Shown in pieces: positions 16,621 to 24,164 of a DNA stretch of 46,925 bases. The DNA comes from Pedobacter kyungheensis (lineage in GTDB: Bacteria > Bacteroidota > Bacteroidia > Sphingobacteriales > Sphingobacteriaceae): contig NZ_JSYN01000036.1 in NCBI RefSeq assembly GCF_000812965.1, forward strand, positions 1 through 46,925, read 5' to 3'. Under the pieces are notes generated by a model. That model saw only the letters and a list, made by a program, of their open reading frames with translations, was not told the DNA's origin and searched no databases. Numbering within the stretch: the stretch's first letter is position 1; each line of letters begins with the position of its first letter. The position numbers and the translations under genes are program-made.

Positions 16621-16711
16621 ACTCACTACTTAATACTTGCTACATAATACTTGCTACTTGATACTCATTACTTGCTACTTGATACCTGCTACCCATTACT
16701 TGATACTTAAA
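16621..16711 (+). repeat. Heptanucleotide tandem array 2 (ACTTGMT), 13 units
   Basis: Thirteen in-phase heptamers cover 91 bases: ACTCACT, ACTTAAT, ACTTGCT, ACATAAT, ACTTGCT, ACTTGAT, ACTCATT, ACTTGCT, ACTTGAT, ACCTGCT, ACCCATT, ACTTGAT, ACTTAAA. Every unit begins with AC and no insertion breaks the phase. The array ends 10 bases before the start codon of CE12 copy 2, so it makes up most of that gene's leader. Confidence 0.85.
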
Positions 16712-16721
16712 CAAACCAAAT

Positions 16722-17513
16722 ATGAAATTAACCAAATACCTGAATCTTCTTCTTTTAACCGCATTCTTCATCTTTTCTTCCTGCGTAATCCTTAAACAAT
16801 CTTCCAAACCGACGCTGTTTCTCATTGGCGATTCGACCGTGAAAAACGGAAAAGGCAAAGGCGATGGTTCATTATGGGGCTGGGGCAGTTTCATCGGTAA
16901 TTTATTCGACGAAGAAAAAATAACAGTCGAAAATGATGCGCTGGGTGGTACCAGCAGCCGTACTTTCCAAACCAATGGCTTATGGGATGCTGTTCTGGTG
17001 AAAATTAAAAAAGGCGATTTTGTAATGATGCAGTTCGGGCATAACGACAGTAGTCCTTTAGATGATACTGCCCGTGCACGTGGCACCATAAAAGGAATTG
17101 GTATGGAAAGCAAAGACACATACAATCCCATTAAGAAAAAGCAGGAAACCGTTTATACCTACGGCTGGTACATGCGCAAATTTATCAACGATGTTAAAGC
17201 GAAAGGTGCAACACCCATTATTTGTTCGCCCATTCCGCGTAACCCGGTAAATAATGATAAAGTGGTTTTGGCTAACGATAGTTATGCAAGCTGGGCAGAA
17301 GAAGTAGCTAAAGCCGAAAAAATTGATTTTATCCCCTTAAACCAGATCATTAAAGATAAATATGCCGCTTTAAGTGCTGCCGAAGTTAAGACGTTCTTTA
17401 CTGAAAAAGACCATACCCACACCAACGAGGCCGGTGCAAAATTAAATGCAGCTGCAGTAGTAGAGGGATTGAAAAAATTAAAGCAGAATAAACTGAATAA
17501 TTACCTGAAATAG
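16722..17513 (+). CDS. CE12 rhamnogalacturonan acetylesterase, copy 2, predicted lipoprotein
   Basis: A 263-residue SGNH esterase. The N-terminus is a lipoprotein signal with a plausible lipobox ending in F-S-S-C (Cys21), so the enzyme is probably anchored to the outer membrane. The CE12 blocks are IGDSTVKNG (Ser38), GGTSSRTF, QFGHNDSS and KDHTHTNEAG (Asp230, His233). It resembles copy 1 throughout but has a different membrane-targeting signal. This suggests a division of labour, with copy 2 deacetylating polymer at the surface and copy 1 oligosaccharides in the periplasm (inference). A 193 bp repeat-filled spacer separates it from copy 1, unlike the tight spacing elsewhere in the operon. It is the last gene before motif copy 2. 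Confidence 0.92.
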   Translation: MKLTKYLNLLLLTAFFIFSSCVILKQSSKPTLFLIGDSTVKNGKGKGDGSLWGWGSFIGNLFDEEKITVENDALGGTSSRTFQTNGLWDAVLVKIKKGDFVMMQFGHNDSSPLDDTARARGTIKGIGMESKDTYNPIKKKQETVYTYGWYMRKFINDVKAKGATPIICSPIPRNPVNNDKVVLANDSYASWAEEVAKAEKIDFIPLNQIIKDKYAALSAAEVKTFFTEKDHTHTNEAGAKLNAAAVVEGLKKLKQNKLNNYLK

Positions 17514-17521
17514 GCCTTGAA

Positions 17522-17541
17522 GCAGGATACTACAGGACGCT
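17522..17541 (+). promoter_or_regulatory. Shared operator-like motif, copy 2 (upstream of GH2)
   Basis: GCAGGATACTACAGGACGCT. The first 16 bases are identical to copy 1. It contains hexamers CAGGAT and CAGGAC 10 bp apart. It begins 9 bp after the CE12 stop codon and marks an internal promoter within the enzyme cluster. Confidence 0.62.
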
Positions 17542-17559
17542 TAGTCGCAATTATTGTCT

Positions 17560-17567
17560 TATTTTAA
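17560..17567 (+). promoter_or_regulatory. Candidate -7 promoter box for the GH2 unit
   Basis: TATTTTAA, a partial match to TAnnTTTG, starting 38 bp after the start of motif copy 2. Transcription would begin near 17570, which excludes 17554 as the translation start of the GH2 gene and favours 17608. Confidence 0.4.
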
Positions 17568-17607
17568 CACCCTAACCAAATACGGGCGGTTACAACCGCT
17601 GATTGTT

Positions 17608-20511
17608 ATGCAGATACAACTTCCCCGGATATTCAAAATACTTATAGCCCTTGCTTTTCTTGTGTTGAGCAATGCCCAAACCCGTGCGCAAAGTATTTCG
17701 CTTGCAGGACAGTGGCGTTTTAAAACAGATGCCAAAGATGAAGGGCTGAAAGGAAAATGGTACAATAGCGTTCTTCCGGATAGGATTTCCTTGCCGGGAT
17801 CAATGGCTGAAAATTTAAAGGGCGATGAAATTACCCTGAAAACCAAATGGACGGGCAGTATTTACGATAGTTCCTACTTTTTCCATCCCCGTTTGGAGAA
17901 ATACCGCAAGCCGGGCAATATTAAAATACCCTTTTGGCTAAGCCCTGCCAGGCATTATACCGGTGCTGCCTGGTACCAGAAAGATGTAGAAATTCCAGCC
18001 AGCTGGAAAGATAAGCGCATGGTTTTGTCTCTCGAATATCCACATTCCGAAACCCGGGTATGGATTGATGATGTTGAAATTGGCACAGCCTTTACCTTTG
18101 TTGTGGCACAACAATTTGAGCTGCCCGCAAACCTAAAAGCAGGTAAACATACCATCACCTTATTGATCGATAACCGCATTAAAGCCATCAATGTAGGGCA
18201 GGATTCGCACAGTTTAACAGACCATACCCAGGGCAACTGGAACGGGGTGGTGGGTAAAATGACGCTTACAGCAGGTTCGCCGGTATATTTTGATGATATT
18301 CAGGTTTATCCTAACCTTAAAAATAAATCGGCAAAAGTTAAAATTCAGCTTAAAGCGGCTGCAAACCAGTCTGCTACCGGAAAAATTACGCTCAATGCCA
18401 GCAGTTTTAATACCCAAAGTGTACTTCAGGTAAAGCCGGTAACAGTTCCCTATCAAATTACAAATGGTGAAGGCAGTTTGGAAATCAATTTGCCCATGGG
18501 CGATAAAATTGTCACCTGGGATGAGTTTGATCCTGCCCTGTATCGTTTAACTGCTACTTTAATTTCCAAAGACGGCAAAAAGGAGGTGAAAAATGTTCAG
18601 TTTGGGATGCGCGAATTTAAGGCTGTTGGCCGGAGTTTCGAAATTAACGGCCGTCCGGTGTTTTTACGCGGTACGGTAAACAACTGCGAGTTTCCGTTAA
18701 CCGGTTATCCGTCAATGGATGTTGCTGCGTGGGTACGGATTTTTAAAATATCGAAGGCTCATGGCTTAAATCACATGCGTTTCCATTCGTTTTGCCCTCC
18801 TGAAGCTGCATTTATCGCAGCCGATCAGATCGGGTTTTACCTGCAGCCCGAAGGGCCTAGCTGGGCCAATCATGGTTCATCTATCGGCGATGGCAAACCT
18901 ATCGATCAGTTTATTTACGATGAAACCAACCGCATGGCCAAAAACTACGGCAATTATGCTTCTTTTTGTATGCTGGCTTATGGTAACGAGCCGCGGGGTC
19001 GCCAGGTAGAATACCTCACCAAATTTAACGATTACTGGAAAGCTAAAGACTCGAGACGTTTGTACACCGGGGCTTCGGTAGGTGGCAGCTGGCCGGTTAT
19101 CCCCAATAACGAATTTATGGTGCGTGCAGGTGCAAGAGGCTTAGACTGGGGGCGCAAACCAGAAAGTATATCAACTTATGCTAAACAGATCGAACAATTT
19201 AAAGTGCCTTTTGTAGCCCATGAAATGGGACAATACTGCGCGTTTCCGAATTTCGACGAAATTAAAAAATATACTGGCGTGTACCGGGCAAAAAACTTCG
19301 AGCTGTTTCAGGAAGATTTAAAAGACCATGACATGGCCGATCAGGCACATGCTTTTTTAATGGCATCGGGTAAGTTACAGGCCTTGTGTTATAAAAATGA
19401 AATCGAAAAGGCCTTAAGAACGCCAAATTACAATGGTTACCAGTTATTGTCGCTTAATGATTATCCTGGTCAGGGAACTGCCCTGGTAGGTGTTTTAGAC
19501 GCCTTTTGGGATGAAAAAGGGTATATCAGTGCTAAAGAATTTAAACGCTTTTCTAATAGCACAGTACCTTTGTTAAAAGTTTCGAAATTTGTTTTTACCA
19601 ATGATGAAATCCTAAACGCTGCGGTAGAAGTAGCCCATTTTGGCAAAGCACCCATCGAAAATGCAAAACTCTCATGGATACTAAAAACGGATAACGGTAC
19701 ATTAGTCGCTAAAGGTGATTTTGCTCCTAAAACCTTGCCCGTTACCAATTGCATTGCTATAGGTGAGCTTAATGTGCCATTGAATACCATCAGAGTAGCT
19801 ACCAAATTGAACCTGGAAGTGCTGATTAATGGTACCGAATTTGCCAACGACTGGAACATCTGGGTTTACCCGGCCAAAATCCTGGAAGTTAAAAACGAGG
19901 TTTATTATTGCACCAGTTTGGATGACAAAGCCAAAGCAGTTTTAGCCTCAGGCGGAAGTGTGTTTTTTAACGCTGCAGGCAAGGTAGTAAAGGGCAAAGA
20001 AGTGGTACAAACATTTTTACCCGTTTTCTGGAATACTTCCTGGTTTAAAATGCGCCCGCCACATACTTTGGGTATCCTTTGCGATCCTAAACAGGCTGCT
20101 TTTGCCAGCTTCCCGACTGATGATCATAGCGACATGCAGTGGTGGGAAATTGTAAATAAAGCGCAGGTTATGAATCTCGAAGATTTTCCTTCGGGCTTTA
20201 AGCCGCTGGTGCAACCCATAGATACCTGGTTTTTAAACCGCCGTTTGGCCATGGTTTTCGAAGCTAAAGTTGGCAAAGGAAAGCTACTGGTTTCGAGTGC
20301 CAACCTTGGTCCAGGTTTAACGGGTATGCCGGCCGCGCAGCAGTTGTACTACAGTTTACAGCAATATATGGGCTCAGATCAGTTTAATCCGAAATTCGAT
20401 GTTCCCCTTAGCACCGTGCAGGATATTCTTGAAACGCCCTCTAAACTCCAGTTCGAAACCTTTACCAAGGATAGCCCCGACGAGTTAAAAGTAAAATCTA
20501 AAACCAATTAA
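17608..20511 (+). CDS. GH2-family glycoside hydrolase (beta-galactosidase-like), exported
   Basis: A 967-residue protein starting with a clear signal peptide (R-I-F-K-I-L-I-A-L... ending at R-A-Q). A longer reading begins at 17554, but those 18 residues are not signal-like and would precede the predicted transcription start. Domain order: GH2 sugar-binding jelly roll (about 30-240), immunoglobulin-like domain (about 240-330), TIM barrel (about 330-650). The acid/base is Glu461 in YGNEPRG and the nucleophile Glu539 in VAHEMGQY. FEINGRPVFLRGT opens the barrel. The C-terminal 250 residues look like a beta domain followed by an alpha/beta amidotransferase-like fold, unusual for LacZ-type enzymes. 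GH2 enzymes in RG-I loci act on beta-linked galactose or related sugars. The exact substrate is open. It is first in the GH2-GH105-GH115-GH31 unit. Confidence 0.88.
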   Translation: MQIQLPRIFKILIALAFLVLSNAQTRAQSISLAGQWRFKTDAKDEGLKGKWYNSVLPDRISLPGSMAENLKGDEITLKTKWTGSIYDSSYFFHPRLEKYRKPGNIKIPFWLSPARHYTGAAWYQKDVEIPASWKDKRMVLSLEYPHSETRVWIDDVEIGTAFTFVVAQQFELPANLKAGKHTITLLIDNRIKAINVGQDSHSLTDHTQGNWNGVVGKMTLTAGSPVYFDDIQVYPNLKNKSAKVKIQLKAAANQSATGKITLNASSFNTQSVLQVKPVTVPYQITNGEGSLEINLPMGDKIVTWDEFDPALYRLTATLISKDGKKEVKNVQFGMREFKAVGRSFEINGRPVFLRGTVNNCEFPLTGYPSMDVAAWVRIFKISKAHGLNHMRFHSFCPPEAAFIAADQIGFYLQPEGPSWANHGSSIGDGKPIDQFIYDETNRMAKNYGNYASFCMLAYGNEPRGRQVEYLTKFNDYWKAKDSRRLYTGASVGGSWPVIPNNEFMVRAGARGLDWGRKPESISTYAKQIEQFKVPFVAHEMGQYCAFPNFDEIKKYTGVYRAKNFELFQEDLKDHDMADQAHAFLMASGKLQALCYKNEIEKALRTPNYNGYQLLSLNDYPGQGTALVGVLDAFWDEKGYISAKEFKRFSNSTVPLLKVSKFVFTNDEILNAAVEVAHFGKAPIENAKLSWILKTDNGTLVAKGDFAPKTLPVTNCIAIGELNVPLNTIRVATKLNLEVLINGTEFANDWNIWVYPAKILEVKNEVYYCTSLDDKAKAVLASGGSVFFNAAGKVVKGKEVVQTFLPVFWNTSWFKMRPPHTLGILCDPKQAAFASFPTDDHSDMQWWEIVNKAQVMNLEDFPSGFKPLVQPIDTWFLNRRLAMVFEAKVGKGKLLVSSANLGPGLTGMPAAQQLYYSLQQYMGSDQFNPKFDVPLSTVQDILETPSKLQFETFTKDSPDELKVKSKTN

Positions 20512-20532
20512 CTGAATTTCACCAGACAGATC

Positions 20533-21657
20533 ATGAGAAGAAGCATCACTATTTTAGCATTAGTCCTAACCGCAAGCAATTTGTTGTACGCACAAAAAAT
20601 CCCTTCAAAAGCAAAGGTTTTAAAGGTTTTGCAGCAGACCAATGCCTACTTTATGAATAAGTGGCCCGATGCCGGAAAATCTATCATCACCAATAAGGAA
20701 AGACCAAGTAATATCTGGACCAGGGCCGTTTATTACGAAGGATTGATGAGTTTGTACCAGATTGATGCGAAAAAGGAATATTATGATTATGCTGTACAAT
20801 GGGGCGAAAAGCACAATTGGGGATTAAGAAATGGGATTACTACCAAAAATGCCGACGATCAGGCTTGTGGGCAAACCTACATTGATCTCTATCTGATCGA
20901 TAATCAACCCCAACGCATCAAAGATATTAAGGCATCGATAGACCTGGTAATGCAATCGGGAAAGGTAAATGACTGGACATGGATTGATGCCATCCAAATG
21001 GGGATGCCGGTTTTTGCCAAACTGGGCAAGCTTTACAACGATACTGCTTATTATGGTTACATGTATAAAATGTACATGCACACTAAAAATGCCGAAGGCG
21101 GTGGTTTGTACAATGCGAAGGATGGTCTTTGGTGGCGCGATAAAGATTTTGTACCGCCTTACAAAGAACCCAATGGCGAAGATTGCTACTGGAGCAGGGG
21201 TAATGGTTGGGTGGTTGCCGCCCTGGCCAGGGTACTGGAAACTATCCCCGAAAATGAAGCCCACCGCAAGGAATATTTAAAAACCTTTCACGAAATGATT
21301 AAAGCGCTGGTACCCATTCAGCGTACCGATGGTTTTTGGAATGTGAGTTTACACGATGCTACTCATTTTGGAGGTAAAGAAACCTCGGGTACGGCATTGT
21401 TTGTTTATGGTATGGCCTGGGGCGTAAATCATGGTATTTTAGATAAAGCAACTTACCTACCCATTATCGCCAAAGCCTGGAATGCCATGACCAGCGATGC
21501 GGTTCAGAAGAATGGCTTTATTGGCTACCTGCAAGGTACTGGTAAGGAGCCAAAAGATGGTCAGCCGGTAAGCTATACCAGTGTACCCGATTTCGAAGAT
21601 TATGGTTTAGGTTGCTTTTTACTGGCCGGAACCGAAGTGTACAAGCTCAAAAGATAG
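20533..21657 (+). CDS. GH105 unsaturated rhamnogalacturonyl hydrolase
   Basis: A 374-residue protein, the usual GH105 length, with a signal peptide ending about L-L-Y-A-Q. The (alpha/alpha)6 barrel shows WTRAVYYEGLM, DDQACGQTYIDLY, the catalytic Asp152 in WTWIDAIQMGMP, WWRDKDF and the near-invariant YWSRGNGWVVAALARVL. GH105 enzymes hydrate the 4,5-unsaturated galacturonate that PL11 lyases leave at the non-reducing end, releasing it from rhamnose. That links this gene functionally to the two lyases upstream. It is 21 bp after GH2 and 3 bp before GH115. It is exported, unlike the cytoplasmic Bacillus YteR and YesR, so the unsaturated sugar is probably freed in the periplasm. Confidence 0.95.
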   Translation: MRRSITILALVLTASNLLYAQKIPSKAKVLKVLQQTNAYFMNKWPDAGKSIITNKERPSNIWTRAVYYEGLMSLYQIDAKKEYYDYAVQWGEKHNWGLRNGITTKNADDQACGQTYIDLYLIDNQPQRIKDIKASIDLVMQSGKVNDWTWIDAIQMGMPVFAKLGKLYNDTAYYGYMYKMYMHTKNAEGGGLYNAKDGLWWRDKDFVPPYKEPNGEDCYWSRGNGWVVAALARVLETIPENEAHRKEYLKTFHEMIKALVPIQRTDGFWNVSLHDATHFGGKETSGTALFVYGMAWGVNHGILDKATYLPIIAKAWNAMTSDAVQKNGFIGYLQGTGKEPKDGQPVSYTSVPDFEDYGLGCFLLAGTEVYKLKR

Positions 21658-21660
21658 CAT

Positions 21661-24162
21661 ATGAAGTGGTCGAAACTGTTTCTTTTAGCTGGATTGATCT
21701 TGTTTTTGATCTCCGGACAAATTTGGGCGCAAAAAGGTGTTCTCACTGTTACTGAAACGAACAGTCAGCTGGCTTTTCCCGTTGTTGATGCGGGTAAAGC
21801 TGCTTCAATTTATATAGATGGAAAAGATGCTGAAGTGGTGGCCATCGCCGCCGAAGCTTTTAAAGGAGATATCCATTTGCTTACGGGATTGAGCCCCGAA
21901 GTATTGAAAAACAGTCCATCACTAAGTACCTATCCCATTATTATTGGCACATTGGGCCAATCAGCTTATATCGATCAGCTGGCTAAAACGGGCAAAATAA
22001 ATGAATCCGTGCTGCGAGGCAAATGGGAAACTTTCTGCATTTCAGTAATCGAAAATCCGTTTAAAGGTGTAAAAAAAGCCTTGGTTATTGCCGGTAGCGA
22101 TAGGCGTGGTACAGCCTTTGGCATTTTCGAACTATCGCGAAACTTTGGCGTTTCGCCATTGTGCTGGTGGGCCGATGTAAAGCCCGCCAGAAAGAAAAAC
22201 CTTTATGTGCAGGCCGCTCAAAGCCTGGTGCAATCGCCGTCGGTTAGATATCGTGGCATATTTATCAACGACGAAGACTGGGGAATCCAGCCCTGGGCGG
22301 CCAGAATGATGGATACCGATGTAAAAGATATTGGCCCTAAAACTTATACCAAAATATTCGAATTGCTACTCAGGTTAAAGGCCAATTACATTTGGCCGGG
22401 CATGCATCCCTCTACCAAAGCCTTTTACCATTATGCCAATAATCCGGTAATGGCCGATAAATATGCTATTGTTTTAGGCTCAAGTCACTGTGAGCCCATG
22501 TTGCGCAACAACGTATTTGAATGGGCCGAAAATTTTGAGCACGAGTATGGTAAAAAGCCAGGAGAATGGCGATACGATTTGAACAAAAATGAAATTGAAA
22601 AATACTGGACCGACCGGGTAGTGCAGGCTAAAAATTACGAATCGGTTTATACCGTTGGTATGCGCGGCATTCACGATGGCAGCATGCCGGGACCAAAAGA
22701 TAAAAATGAAAAGGTAAAATTACTTGGCGAAGTAATTGCCGATCAAAGAACCATTTTAAGTAAAAACATCACACAGCCCGTAAATAGCATTCCGCAGATT
22801 TTCTGCCCTTACAAAGAAGTTTTGTCTTTATACCAGGCTGGTTTAAAATTACCTGATGATGTGACCATTGTTTGGGCTGATGATAATCATGGCTATATCC
22901 GCCAGCTCTCCGATCCCGAAGAGCAAAAAAGGCCAGGTGGAAGCGGAGTGTATTACCACATTTCGTATTGGGGAGCACCTCAGGATTACCTGTGGCTTTC
23001 GTCTATTTCGCCATCACTCATTTCTTATGAGCTCACCAAAGCTTACCAGTATAAAGCCAACCGGTTATGGGTAATTAATGTGGGCGATATTAAACCTGCC
23101 GAAATGGAAACCCAGTTTGCGATGGATCTGGCATGGGATATCGACCAATGGAAACCCGAAAAAGCCTGGCAATATGCAGAAAGCTGGGCGGCAGAAACAT
23201 TCGGAACTGAATTTGCCAAACCAATTGCCAACATTAAGGCTGTTTATTACCGCCTGGGGCACGAGGCCAAGCCCGAACACATGGGCAGCGTAAGTTTTAC
23301 CAGCGAACAAGCTGAGGAACGCTTAGCTGCTTATGCAAAGATTTATGCAGAAGCCAGGGCTTTAAACGATAAAATACCTGCTCGCTTGAAAGATGCTTAT
23401 TTTGAATTGATCCTTTATCCCGTTCAGGGTGCCATGCTCATGAACCAGAAGATTTTATATGCGCAGAAAAGCCTGGCATTAGCCGCAAACGGTGATCAGG
23501 CGGCTTTGGATTACGCCCAAAAAGCTAAAGCAGCGTTCGAAGAAATTCAGCTGATTACCAAAAAATACAATGAAGAAATTGCCGGTGGTAAATGGAACGG
23601 CATGATGAGCTGGAAGCCCCGCGATCTGGCAGTATTTAAAATGCCTAAGGTAGCAGAGTCAGTAGCTCCTGTGGGTACGACAAAAGCTACTGTGGAGACC
23701 GAAAATAAAACCATTATTCGCGCCAGCCAGTACCTGGAAAAATCTGCGCCCAAAGGGCTAACATTGCAAAGCATTAAAGGCCTGGGCATGGGTGGTGATG
23801 GTATTTCCTGCTATCCCTTTACCTCTAAACCTGTTGCAGACAACGCATTGCAAAATGCAGCCTATGCTGTATATCAGGTCGACTTTAAGACAATAGGGCA
23901 ACATCAGGTTACAGTGAAATGCCTGCCCACACAGGGTGTAAATAAGGATGTAAAAGTGCGGTATGCCATCAGCGTGAACAACGATCAGCCGCAAATTGTA
24001 AACATTTCGCCTGCTTCAGAAAATAATATCTGGAAACAGAATGTATTGCAGGGTTATGCTACAGGTTTAACCCGGTATGAGATTACTAAAACCGGAAAAT
24101 CAACGGTTAAAATTTACCTGCTCGATCCGGGTTTGGTGATTAACCAGTTGGAAATAAAATAA
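21661..24162 (+). CDS. GH115 family alpha-glucuronidase-like hydrolase
   Basis: An 833-residue exported protein (signal peptide ending about Q-I-W-A-Q). The N-terminal alpha/beta domain with YPIIIGTLGQS and VIAGSDRRGTAFGIFELSR (about 90-165) leads into the GH115 barrel: VRYRGIFINDEDWGIQPWA, LKANYIWPGMHPSTKAF and VWADDNHGYIRQLSDPEEQ. The final 170 residues form a GH115 C-terminal beta-sandwich. Characterised GH115 enzymes remove 1,2-linked (4-O-methyl)glucuronic acid from xylan and related uronic acids from arabinogalactan. In this locus a glucuronic acid on RG-I or arabinogalactan side chains is the more likely target than xylan, since no xylanase is present. It lies 3 bp after GH105 and 2 bp before GH31. 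Confidence 0.93.
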   Translation: MKWSKLFLLAGLILFLISGQIWAQKGVLTVTETNSQLAFPVVDAGKAASIYIDGKDAEVVAIAAEAFKGDIHLLTGLSPEVLKNSPSLSTYPIIIGTLGQSAYIDQLAKTGKINESVLRGKWETFCISVIENPFKGVKKALVIAGSDRRGTAFGIFELSRNFGVSPLCWWADVKPARKKNLYVQAAQSLVQSPSVRYRGIFINDEDWGIQPWAARMMDTDVKDIGPKTYTKIFELLLRLKANYIWPGMHPSTKAFYHYANNPVMADKYAIVLGSSHCEPMLRNNVFEWAENFEHEYGKKPGEWRYDLNKNEIEKYWTDRVVQAKNYESVYTVGMRGIHDGSMPGPKDKNEKVKLLGEVIADQRTILSKNITQPVNSIPQIFCPYKEVLSLYQAGLKLPDDVTIVWADDNHGYIRQLSDPEEQKRPGGSGVYYHISYWGAPQDYLWLSSISPSLISYELTKAYQYKANRLWVINVGDIKPAEMETQFAMDLAWDIDQWKPEKAWQYAESWAAETFGTEFAKPIANIKAVYYRLGHEAKPEHMGSVSFTSEQAEERLAAYAKIYAEARALNDKIPARLKDAYFELILYPVQGAMLMNQKILYAQKSLALAANGDQAALDYAQKAKAAFEEIQLITKKYNEEIAGGKWNGMMSWKPRDLAVFKMPKVAESVAPVGTTKATVETENKTIIRASQYLEKSAPKGLTLQSIKGLGMGGDGISCYPFTSKPVADNALQNAAYAVYQVDFKTIGQHQVTVKCLPTQGVNKDVKVRYAISVNNDQPQIVNISPASENNIWKQNVLQGYATGLTRYEITKTGKSTVKIYLLDPGLVINQLEIK

Positions 24163-24164
24163 AT

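Noticed and set aside
16529..16711. CRISPR array
   Set aside because: The repeats are 7-base tandem units without spacers.
16640..17131. 163-codon minus-strand frame over CE12 copy 2
   Set aside because: It is antisense to a clear esterase gene, and its end is only the translation of the heptamer array.
17554..17607. Earlier start of the GH2 gene
   Set aside because: It precedes the predicted transcription start, and the extra residues do not fit a signal peptide.
21661..24162. Xylan utilisation as the purpose of the locus
   Set aside because: GH115 is the only xylan-linked family. PL11, CE12, GH105, GH106 and RhaM point to rhamnogalacturonan.
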